In this document: one piece after another, positions 55,252 through 64,000 of the stretch
How the letters are laid out: each line of letters starts with the position of its first letter
Position numbering within the stretch: position 1 is the first letter of the stretch
DNA from: Eunapius fragilis
Lineage: Eukaryota; Porifera; Demospongiae; Spongillida; Spongillidae
NCBI GenBank assembly: GCA_963681505.1
Contig: OY811989.1
Span: forward strand, 5,928,000 to 5,991,999
Length of the DNA stretch: 64,000 nucleotides
Reading direction: 5' to 3'
Position numbers and translations under genes: made by a program
The notes under the pieces: model-generated
Database searches by the model: none
What the model was told of the DNA's origin: nothing
The model's input: the letters and a program-made list of their open reading frames with translations, nothing else

Positions 55252-57115
55252 CCCAATTGGTCCGGTATGTCCCAATGAATTGATGCCAATTGGGCCAATT
55301 GGTTCCATGGGCCCAATTGGCGCAATATGTACAATTTATGCCAATTGGGCCAATTGGTTCCAATGGCCCAATTGGTGTGATATGTCTTAATGAATTGATG
55401 CCAATTGGGCCAATTGGTTCCATGGGCCTAATTGGCGCGACATATACTATTTATGCCAATTGGGCCACTTGGTTCCACGGGAGCAATTGGTGACATGTCC
55501 CATTGAATTGATGCCAATTGGGCCAATTGGTTCCATCGGCCCAATTGGCGCGATATATTTATGCCAATTGGGCCAATTGGTTCCACCGTTCCAATTGTTG
55601 CAGTATGTCCCAATGACTTGATGCCAATTGGGCCAATTGGTTCCACCGGCCCAATTGGCGCGATATGTACTATTTTGGCCCAATTAGTGAGATATGTCCC
55701 AATGAATTGATACCAATTAGGCCAATTGGTTCCATCGGCCCAATTGGCGCAATAAGTGCAATTTATGCCAATCGGTCCAATTGGTTCCAATGGCCCAATT
55801 GGTGCGATATATTGATGCCAATTGGGCCAATAGGTTCCATCGGCCCAATTTTGCGCGATATGTATAATTTATGCCAATTGGGCCAATTGGTTCCACCGGC
55901 CCAATTGGTGCGATATGTCCCAATGAATTGATGCCAATTGGGCCAATTGGTTCCATCGGCCCAATTGGCGCGATATATACAATTTATGCCAATTGGGCCA
56001 ATTGGTTCCACCGGCCCAATTGTTGCTTTATGTCCCTATGAATTGATGCCAATCGGGCCAATTGGTTCCATAGGCCCAATTGGCGCGATATGTCCTAACG
56101 AAATGATGCCAAATGGGCCAATTGGTTCCACCGGCCCAATTGGCGCGATATGTACTTTTCATGCCAATTGGGCCAATTGGTTCCATGGGCCCAATTGGTG
56201 CGATATGTCCCAATGAATTGAGGCGAATTGGGCCGATTGGTTCCATCGGCCCAATTGGCGCGATATGTACAATTTATGCCAATTGGACCAATTGGTTCCA
56301 CCGGCCCAATTGGCGCGGTATGTCCCAATGAATTGATGCCAATTGGGCCAATTGGTTCCATCGGCCCAATTGGCGCGATATGTACTATTTATGCCAATTG
56401 GGCCAATTGGTTCCACGGGCCCAATTGGTGCGATATGTCCCAATGAATTGATGCCAATTGGGTAAATTGGTTCCATCCGCCCAATTGGCGCGATAAGTAC
56501 AATTTATGCCAATCGGGCCAATTGGTTCCAATGGCCCAATTGGTGCGGTATGTCCCAATGAATTGATGCCAATTGGGCCAATTGGTTCCATCCGCCCAAT
56601 TGGCGCGATATGTCCTAATGAAATGATGCCAATTGGGCCAATTGGTTCCACCGGCCCAATTGGCGCGATATAAACAATTTACGCCAATTGGGCCAATTGG
56701 TTCCACGGGCCCAATTGGTGCGATATGTCCCAATGAATTGATGCCAATTGGGCCAATTGGTTCCATCGGCCCAATTGGCGCGACATGTACAATTTATGCC
56801 AATTGGGCCAATTGGTACCACCTGCCCCATTGTTGCGGTATGTCCCAATGAATTGATGCCAATTGGGCCAATTGGTTCCATCGGCCCAATTGGCGCGATA
56901 TGTCCTGATGAAATGATGCCAATTGGGCCAACTGGTTCCACCGGCCCAATTGGCGCGATATGTACTATTTATGCCAATTGGGCCAATTGGTTCCACGGGC
57001 CCAATTGGTGTGATATGGCCCAATGAATTGATGCCAATTGGGGCAATTGGTTCCATCGGCCCAATTGGCGCGATATGTTCTGATGAAATGATACCAATTG
57101 GGCCATTTGGTATCA

Positions 57116-57582
57116 TTTCAAGTGCACCAATCCGTCGCGCTGCGACCGATTGGTGCACTTATGCGGGATCTATCTGTAACAATTTGGCACAATTTGGCGC
57201 GTTGCGACGGATTGTAGCATTTTCGCGGAACCAATCTGTAACAATTCGGCGCGCTACAACGGATTGCTGCACTATCGCTGGATCAATCTGCAACAATTCG
57301 GGGCAATTCGGCGCGCTGAGACCGATTGTTTCACTATGGCGGGATCAATCTGCAACAATTAGGCGCAATTCGGTTCGCTGAGACGGATTGCTGCACTATT
57401 GCGGGATCAATCTGCAATATGTTATTCCGCACAATTCGGCGCGCTGCGACCGATTGCTGCACTTTGACGGCTTCAATCTGCAACAATTCAGCGCAATTCG
57501 GCGCGCTGCGACGGATTCCTGCACTTTCGCTGGATCAATCTGTAACAATTCGCGGCAATTCGGCGCGCCGAGACCGATTGCT
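57116..57582 (+). repeat. 62/51-bp tandem repeat, second island
   Basis: Same family and same orientation as 11671-12955: GGATCAATCTGCAACAATTC, GGCGCGCTGCGACGG and ATTGCTGCAC words recur over about eight monomers. It follows the 55/60-bp array directly and passes into G-rich minisatellite at GAGACCGATTGCTTAGTGG. Confidence 0.92.
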
Positions 57583-57960
57583 TAGTGGTAGTGGGATTGG
57601 TAGTGGTAGTGGTAGTGGGATTGGTAGTGGGATTGGTAGTGGTAGTGGTAAGGGCAGTTGGATTGGTAGTGGGATTGGTAATGGTAGTGGTAGTGGTAGT
57701 GGGATTGTTAGAGATAGTGGTAGAGGAAGTGGGATTGGTAGTGGTAATAGGAGTGGGATTGGTAGTGGGATTAGTAGTGGTAGTGGTAGAGGTAGTGGGA
57801 TTGGTTGTGGTAGTGGTAGTGGGATTGGTATTGGGATTGGTATTGAGATTGGTAGTAGTAGTGGTAGTGGTAGTGGGATTGGTAGTGGGAGTGGTAGTGG
57901 GATTGGTAGTGGTAGAGGTAGTGAGATTGGTATTGAGATTGGTAGTGGTAGTGGTAGTGG
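57583..57960. repeat. Inverted, diverged minisatellite block 1
   Basis: Same 12/6-bp family as arrays A and B but inverted: the plus strand now carries GGGATTGGTAGT and AGTGGT. It is more diverged than the large arrays (GGTATTGAGATT, AGAGGTAGT, AAGGGCAGT) and has a higher share of 6-bp short forms. Confidence 0.93.
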
Positions 57961-58070
57961 TTCAATCTGCAAAAATTCGGCACAATTCGGCGCGCTGCGA
58001 CGGATGCCTGTACTTTCGCAGGATCAATCTGTAACAATTCGGGGCAATTCGGCGCACCGAGACCGATTGC
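57961..58070 (+). repeat. 62-bp repeat pair between inverted minisatellite blocks
   Basis: Two monomers of the 62-bp family that match 57471-57582 at an offset of about 490 bp, including the junction word GAGACCGATTGCTTAGTGG. The 62-bp repeat and the G-rich block therefore duplicated together as a composite unit. Confidence 0.9.
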
Positions 58071-58178
58071 TTAGTGGTAGTGGGATTGGTAGTGGTAGTG
58101 GTAGTGGGATTGGTAGTGGGATTGGTAGTGGTAGTGGTAGTGGTAGTGGGATTTGTAGTGGTAGTGGTAGTGGTTGTG
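58071..58178. repeat. Inverted minisatellite block 2
   Basis: G-rich 12/6-bp repeat like 57583-57960 but truncated to about 108 bp. It runs into a GT-rich stretch. Confidence 0.92.
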
Positions 58179-58247
58179 GTGTGTGTGTACCAGGGGGTAC
58201 ATACATGTGTGTGTACTAGGGGGGTACATGTGTGTGTACCAGGGGAG
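58179..58247. repeat. GT-rich short tandem repeat (about 27 bp x3)
   Basis: Three imperfect copies of a unit containing TGTGTGTACCAGGGGGTACA. It marks the right edge of the minisatellite block. Confidence 0.7.
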
Positions 58248-58380
58248 TCACAGTGCCCGTGTCAATCAGTTTTTCAGGTACACGCTAATGCCAGCCGATC
58301 GGCTGTACGCTTTAGGTAAGATTACTAACGCGCGGATCGAGGTGTTCAATTAGACGCACTGGTTGACACGGGCACTGTGA
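58248..58380. repeat. Inverted repeat with 23-bp arms
   Basis: Left arm 58248-58270 begins TCACAGTGCCCGTGTCAA; right arm 58358-58380 ends TTGACACGGGCACTGTGA. Pairing is 22 of 23 bp, including 18 consecutive pairs at the outer end, with an 87-bp interior. No flanking target duplication is obvious. It could be a small MITE-like element, a structured RNA stem or a relic; the family is not recognised. Confidence 0.75.
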
Positions 58381-58899
58381 AGCAGGCAGATGGAGACTGC
58401 TGACGTCTTATTGAGAGGTAAGTATATGAGAGTGGTAAGAAGTATAAGACAATCTGTTTGTACGCGCGGATTGTGTGGAAGCCTGCGTTATCGAAGGGTA
58501 TCGTTGGAGTATTGACGATGGATAATTCTTTTTAGAGCCACCGCTTTTGATGTGAACAAAATGACTTTCCTATGTCCAACGTTTTTGAAAATTGAATTGA
58601 TTCCGTTGTTCAGGTACACACTAATGCCAGCCGATTGGTTATACGGTCTTAGGAAGGTGACTAGCGCTTTGGTAATGATATTCCAATCAGACGCTCTGGT
58701 GGACATGGATGCAGAGAAGCGCAGGCAGATGGATACTGTTTTTGTCCTCTGAAAAGTAAGTATATAAGAGTGTTACTAAGCACAGACAACCTTTTTGTAC
58801 AAGCGGGTTGTTTGGAAGTTGTGGTATTGATAATTCTTTTTTGAGCCATTGGACTGTCATGTATATCTTTTTAGTACGTTTAGTTATAGTGGTAGCCAA
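58273..58899 (+). repeat. Diverged direct duplication (period about 336 bp), otherwise low-copy sequence
   Basis: A segment starting TTCAGGTACACGCTAATGCC at 58273 recurs at 58609 (TTCAGGTACACACTAATGCC). Both copies share, in order, GCCAGCCGAT, CAGGCAGATGGA, GTAAGTATAT, TTTGTACNNGCGG, TTGTNTGGAAG and GATAATTCTTTTT. Identity looks like 65-75% with small gaps, so this is older than the satellite duplications. A GTAAGT word, a consensus-like 5' splice donor, is kept in both, but no exon can be supported. The rest of the interval to 58899 shows no gene or RNA I recognise. Confidence 0.7.
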
Positions 58900-61762
58900 T
58901 GGTTGTGACGCACGAGGGTGGCATGCTTGTGAAGCATTGGGATAGCATGCTTGTGACAATGGGGGTGCATGGGGGTAGCACACTCTTGATGCATGCGGTA
59001 GCATGCTTGTGATGCATGGGGGTAGCACACTTGTGACCCATGGGGGAAGCACACTTGTGATGCATGGGGTAGCACACTTGTGACACATCGGGGTAGCACA
59101 CTTGTAACGCATGGGGGTAGCACACTTGTGACGCATGGGGGTAACACACTTGTGACGCATGGGGGTAGCACACTTGTGACGCATGGGGGTAGCACACTTG
59201 TAACGCATGGGGGTAGCACACTTGTGACACATGGGGGTAGCACACTTGTGACACATGGGGGTAGCACACTTGTGACACATGGGGTAACACACTTGTGACG
59301 CATGGGGGTAGCACACTTGTGACACATGGGGGTAGCACACGTGACACATGGGGGTACCATGCTTGTGACGCATGGGGGTAGCACACTTGTGACACATGGG
59401 GGTGGCACACTTGTGACGCATGGGGGTAGCACACTTATGACGCATGGGGGTAGCACACTAGTGACACATGGGGGTGGCACACTTGTGACGCATGGGGGTA
59501 GCACACTTGTGACGCATGGGGGTGGCACACTTGTGACGCATGGGGGTAGCACACTTGTGACGCATGGGGGTGGCACACTTGTGACGCATGGGGGTAGCAC
59601 ACTTGTGACACATGGGGGTAGCACACGTGACACATGGGGGTACCATGCTTGTGACGCATGGGGGTAGCACACTTGTGACACATGGGGGTGGCACACTTGT
59701 GACGCATGGGGGTAGCACACTTGTGACGCATGGGGGTAGCACAATTGTGACGCATGGGGGTGGCACACTTGTGACGCATGGGGGTGGCACACATGTGACA
59801 CATGGGGGTAGCACACGTGACACATGGGGGTACCATGCTTGTGACGCATGGGGGTAGCACACTTGTGACACATGGGGGTGGCACACTTGTGACGCATGGG
59901 GGTAGCACACTTGTGACGCATGGGGGTAGCACACTTGTGACGCATGGAGGTAGCACACTTGTGACGCATGGGGGTAGCACACTTGTGACACATGGGGGTA
60001 GCTCACTTGTGACCCATGGGGGTAGCACACTTGTGACGCATGGGGGTAGCACACTTGTGACGCATGGAGGTAGCACACATGTAACGCATGGGGGTAGCAC
60101 ACTTGTGACGCATGGGGGTAGCACACTTGTGACGCATGGGGGTAGCACACTTGTGACGCATGGGTGTAGCACACTTGTGACGCATGGGGGTGGCTCACTT
60201 GTGACGCATGGGGGTAGCACACTTGTGACGCATGGGGGTAGCACACATGTAACGCATGGGGGTAGCACACTTGTGACGCATGGGGGTGGCACACTTGTGA
60301 CGCATGGGGGTAGCACACTTGTGACGCATGAGGGTGGCACACTTGTGACGCATGGGGGTAGCACACTTGTGACGCATGGGGGTAGCACACTTGTGACGCA
60401 TGGGGGTAGCACACTTGTGACGCATGGGGGTAGCACACTTGTGACACATGGGGGAATCACACTTGTGACGCATGTGGGTAGCACACGTGACACATGGGGG
60501 TACCATGCTTGTGACGCATGGGGGTAGCACACTTGTGACGCATGGGGGTAGCACACTTGTGACGCATGGGGGTGGCACACTTGTGACGCATGGGGGTAGC
60601 ACACTTGTGACGTATGGGGGTAGCACACTTGTGACGCATGTGGGTAGCACACTTGTGATGCATGGGGGTAGCACACTTCTGACACATGGGGGAATCACAC
60701 TTGTGACGCATGGGGGTACCATGCTTGTGACGCATGGGGGTAGCACACGTGACGCATGGGGGTAGCACAATTGTGACGCATGGGGGTAGCACACTTGTGA
60801 CGCATGGGTGTGGCACACTTGTGACGCATGGGGGTAGCACACTTGTGACGTATGGGGGTAGCACACTTGTGACGCATGGGGGCAGCACACTTGTGATGCA
60901 TGGGGGTAGCACACTTCTGACGCATGGGGGAATCACACTTGTGACGCATGGGGGTACCATGCTTGTGACGCATGGGGGTAGCACACTTGTGATGCATGGG
61001 GGAAGCACACTTGTAACACATGGGGGAATCACACTTGTGACGCATGGGGGTAGCACACTTATGACGCATGGGGGTAGCACACTTGTGACGCATGGGGGTA
61101 GCACACTTGTGACGCATGGGGGTAGCACACTTGTGACGCATGGGGGTACCATGCTTGTGACGCATGGGGGTAGCACACTTGTGACGCATGGGGGTAGCAC
61201 ACTTGTGACACATGGGGGTACCATGCTTGTGACGCATGGGGGTAGCACACTTGTGACGCATGGGGTGGCACACTTGTGACGCATGGGGTAGCACACTTGT
61301 GACGCATGGGGGTAGCACACTTGTGACGCATGGGGGTAGCACACTTGTGACGCATGGGGGTAGCACACTTGTGACGCATGGGGGGTAGCACACTTGTGAC
61401 ACATGGGGGTACCATGCTTGTGACGCATGGGGGTACCATGCTTGTAATGCATGGGGGTAGCACACTCGTGACCCATGGGGGTAGCACACTTTTGACGCAT
61501 GGGGGTAGCACACTTGTGATGCATAGGGTAGCATGCTTGTGACGCATGGGGGTAGCACACTCGTGAAGCATGCGGGTAGCACACTTGTGATGCATGGGGG
61601 TAGCACACTTGTGACACATGGGGTAGCACACTTGTGACGCATGGGGGTAGCACACTTGTGACGCATGGGGGTAGCACACTTGTGATGCATGGTGGCAGCA
61701 TATTTTTGACACATGGGGGTAGTATGCTTGTGACACAGGGGGGTACCATGGTTGTGACGCAG
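58900..61762. repeat. 24-bp satellite array (about 119 units)
   Basis: Tandem GCACACTTGTGACGCAT followed by GGGGGTA, 24 bp per unit, with variants GACACAT, GGTGGCAC, GTACCATGCTTG, AATCACAC and a 22-bp form GCACACGTGACACAT. The plus strand is G-rich. A marker pair (the 22-bp form followed by GTACCATGCTTG) recurs near 59333, 59619, 59809 and 60479, showing higher-order copies of irregular length. Because 24 is a multiple of 3, several frames stay open on both strands; none is a gene. Edges are degenerate. Confidence 0.95.
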
Positions 61763-62593
61763 GTGAAACTTATCCCGTTTCTCACCGTTCTGTTTTGCCA
61801 TCTCCTGTGATGCATACAGATTTGTCTGCTGCACAACTAGGGATGATCTGGAAACAATTTACTGAAAATCCACAAGGCATTGTATCTGGATCAATGTGAA
61901 ACAGGTCTATTGAAATTGATGGTAGCACTGGAATCTACTTCTACTGAGGTGATATCACAATCAAAGGTCTATCATTTGATACATCCTTATCTCTGGGTTT
62001 CATGAATTTCAATTTCCTCTTCCAGGTCACTGGGAGCTGCTTGTTATTGTTGTGCGTGTAAATGATTGTGGTTAGGCAATATACATGCACACACAGGCAC
62101 TTGGACTTCGTCATCATTTCCTGGTGGTACCTCAGGTTCTGGATCTACGTAGTTTACGGACATGGCAGGAAACTATCGTCACTACGACTCTTCAGCGCAT
62201 CGTTGCACTATTCATATCTAACAGCAAAAACTTCCGCCTCTCTATGTCGGTATAAAACACACTCGTCTAGCCAAGCACTCGTTACACGCCTTACGCTTTT
62301 TCTTACGCACGCAATGCGTGAGCATCTACAGAACACCTGCAATGACATCTTCGTGCCCGCGTACAATCTTTCACACGGCGCTTGGATGAGATATCGATAT
62401 ATAAACAATAGACGATGGGTGATGTTTCTTGCTTCTAAAACTAAGGACAATCACATCCTTAGTCTAAAAGTACCATACGGATTGGGATTATACAATAAAA
62501 CGCGGCTACTCGGGGGTATGTCGCCATGCCGCTTATAAGCGGCGTCCGCCGTACAAAGCACAATAATTTTGCCGCTTATAAGCGGCGTTCGCG
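61763..62593. other. Non-repetitive interval without a supported gene
   Basis: About 830 bp of ordinary composition between two satellites. A plus-strand open frame covers 62062-62538 (158 codons; an internal ATG at 62314 would give 74), with no recognisable domain and no support beyond length. A TATAAAA word lies at 62251-62257 and an AATAAA word at 62493-62498. There is also a hairpin ACTAAGGA / TCCTTAGT at 62440-62447 / 62456-62463. These could be chance or a remnant of a short transcription unit or mobile element. No tRNA, rRNA or known transposon motif is seen. Confidence 0.6.
62528..62586. repeat. Two identical 16-bp palindromes, 43 bp apart
   Basis: GCCGCTTATAAGCGGC occurs at 62528-62543 and 62571-62586, each a perfect palindrome followed by GT(C/T)CGC. 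They sit directly before the 32/34-bp palindromic satellite. Function unknown. Confidence 0.9.
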
Positions 62594-64000
62594 GTTAGGA
62601 GTGAAGTATGTTGGTATGTATGACTCCTGCAGGAGTCAAGAATCTCAATGTATGACTCTTGCAGGAGTCATGTATGTCAGTATGTATGACACCTGCAGGA
62701 GTCAAGTATCTCAATGCATGACTCCTGCAGGAGTCAAGTATGTCATGATGTATGACTCCTGCAGGAGTCAAATATCTCTATGCACGACTCCTGCAGGAGT
62801 CAAGTATATCCATATGTATGACTCCTGCAGGAGTCAAGTATCTCCATGCATGACTCCTGCAGGAGTCAAGTATGTTGGTATGTATGACTCCTGCAGGAGT
62901 CAAGTATCTCAATGTATGTCTCCTGCAGGAGTCCAGTATGTCAGTATGTATGACACCTGCTGGAGTCAAGTATCCCAATGCATGACTCCTGTAGAAGTCA
63001 AGTATGTTGGTATGTATGACTCCTGCAGGAGTCAAGTATCTCAATGCATGACTCCTGCAGGAGTCAAGTATGTCATTATGTATGACTCCTGCAGGAGTCA
63101 AGTATGTCATTATGTATGACTCCTGCAGGAGTCAAGTATCTCCATGTATGACTCCTGCAGTAGTCAATTATGTTGGTATGTATGACTCCTGCAGGAGTCA
63201 ATTATCTCAATGCATGACTCCTGCAGGAGTCAAGTATGTCATTATGTATGACTCCTGCAGGAGTCAAGTATCTCCATGTATGACTCCTGCAGGAGTCAAG
63301 TATGTTGGTATGTATGACTCCTGCAGGAGTCAAGTATCTCAATGTATGACTCCTGTAGGAGTCAAGTATGTTGGTACATATGACTCCTGCAGGAGTCAAG
63401 TATCTCAATGCATGACTCCTGAAGGAGTCAAGTATGTCATTATGAATGACTCCTGCAGGAGTCAAGTATCTCCATGTAAGACTCCTGCAGGAGTCAAGTA
63501 TAGTGGTATGTATGACTCCTGCAGGAGTCATGTATCTCAATGTATGACTCCTGTAGGAGTCAAGTATGGTGGTATGTATGACTCCTGCAGGAGTCAAGTA
63601 TCTCAATGCATGACTCCTGCAGGAGTCAAGTATGTCATGATGTATGACTCCTGCAGGAGTCAAGTATGTCATTATGTATGACTCCTGCAGGAGTCAAGTA
63701 TCTCCATGTATGACTCCTGCACTAGTCAAGTATGTTGGTATGTATGACTCCTGCAGGAGTCAATTATCTCAATGCATGACTCCTGCAGGAGTCAAGTATG
63801 TCATTATGTATGACTCCTGCAGGAGTCAAGTATCTCCATGCATGACTCCTGCAGGAGTCAAGTATATCCATATGTATGACTCCTGCAGGAGTCAAGTATC
63901 TCCATGCATGACTCCTGCAGGAGTCAAGTATGTTGGTATGTATGACTCCTGCAGGAGTCAAGTATCTCAATGTATGTCTCCTGCAGGAGTCCAGTATGTC
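62594..64000. repeat. 32/34-bp palindromic satellite (runs off the window)
   Basis: About 42 monomers, each carrying the perfect 18-bp palindrome TGACTCCTGCAGGAGTCA. Linkers alternate between AGTATCTCAATGTA-type and AGTATGTTGGTATGTA-type, giving monomers of 32 and 34 bp and a 66-bp dimer. The first monomer is degenerate (GGTTAGGAGTGAAGTATG). About 160 bp at 62780-62942 recurs at 63838-64000 with an offset of 1,058 bp. The 22-codon frames on both strands (66 bp is a multiple of 3) are artefacts. Confidence 0.95.

Larger units (their letters stand above)
48457..57115. repeat. 55/60-bp satellite, right segment
   Basis: Continuation of the 55/60-bp array right of the retroelement. With the left segment it totals about 10.5 kb, or roughly 180 monomers. 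Dimer phase (115 bp) holds through most of it, with local slippage near 52860, 55550 and 55680-55850, where monomers are truncated. It ends at GGGCCATTTGGTATCATTTC, where the 62-bp repeat starts. Frames such as GPIGPIGINSLGH on both strands are repeat artefacts. Confidence 0.95.

Noticed and set aside
42161-57115. Gly-Pro-Ile-rich frames of 60-222 codons on both strands
   Set aside because: Artefacts of the 55/60-bp satellite; each frame ends at random phase slips and identical proteins recur at the 2,191-bp duplication offset.
58571-58707. Compensatory stem (ATGTCCA / TGGACAT) in the second copy of the 336-bp duplication matching the 23-bp inverted repeat of the first
   Set aside because: Only 7 bp pair, and the left arm lies about 30 bases farther from the shared block than in copy 1, so chance is a sufficient explanation.
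58179-58899. tRNA-derived SINE
   Set aside because: No A-box/B-box pair and no GTTCRANNC-type B box seen on either strand, and no poly-A or simple tail.
58687-61836. His/Cys-rich (Pro-His-Ala-Ser-Gln) and Thr-His-Gly-Gly frames up to 459 codons as metal-binding or antifreeze-like proteins
   Set aside because: The unit is 24 bp, so three minus frames and one plus frame stay open at the same time; no unique coding ends exist.
62062-62538. 158-codon open frame as a real gene
   Set aside because: No recognisable domain, no upstream context for the first ATG, and an overlapping 80-codon frame on the other strand; kept only as a note in the interval entry.
62526-63970. Tyr-Asp-Ser-Cys-Arg-Ser repeat protein
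   Set aside because: Translation of the 66-bp dimer of the palindromic satellite, open on both strands.
62594-64000. CRISPR array
   Set aside because: The regular palindromic repeats have only two recurring linkers rather than unique spacers, no cas genes are nearby, and the context is eukaryotic.

Overview
This window is eukaryotic, almost certainly animal, heterochromatin. About 93% of it is tandem repeat. I see no convincing host gene, rRNA, tRNA or CRISPR array. The only recognisable protein-coding material is one Ty3/Gypsy (Metaviridae) LTR retrotransposon on the minus strand. Its pol resembles the 'K02A2.6-like' elements common in cnidarians, molluscs, arthropods and fishes, so a marine or other invertebrate (or fish) genome is plausible. 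The species cannot be fixed from sequence alone.

Layout, left to right: (1) 1-11670, minisatellite array A, built from a 12-bp unit ACCAATCCCACT mixed with a 6-bp short form ACCACT; (2) 11671-12955, a CpG-rich 62/51-bp tandem repeat; (3) 12956-22942, minisatellite array B, same family and orientation as A, containing a 3,720-bp tandem duplication; (4) 22943-42160, about 99 monomers of a satellite whose monomers are almost always exactly 185 or 208 bp, arranged in dimer, 5-mer and 10-mer higher-order repeats; (5) 42161-57115, a 55/60-bp satellite rich in the palindrome CCAATTGG, interrupted at 44065-48456 by the retrotransposon and containing a 2,191-bp tandem duplication; (6) 57116-58178, the 62-bp repeat again, now interleaved with the 12-bp minisatellite in inverted orientation; (7) 58179-58899, a mostly low-copy interval with an inverted repeat and a diverged internal duplication; (8) 58900-61762, a 24-bp satellite; (9) 61763-62593, about 830 bp of non-repetitive sequence ending in two identical 16-bp palindromes; (10) 62594-64000, a 32/34-bp satellite built on an 18-bp perfect palindrome and running off the window.

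Nearly all long open frames here are by-products of repeats whose unit is a multiple of 3 or contains no stop codons; none has the marks of a gene. What is biologically interesting is the architecture. Unrelated satellites abut directly, nearly every family uses two alternating monomer lengths, and several very recent multi-kilobase duplications are visible. A G-free strand extends over about 21 kb, dyad-symmetric motifs recur in three families, and a retroelement insertion has its uninterrupted paralogous 'empty site' elsewhere in the same array. A pericentromeric, centromeric or subtelomeric location is likely but inferred.
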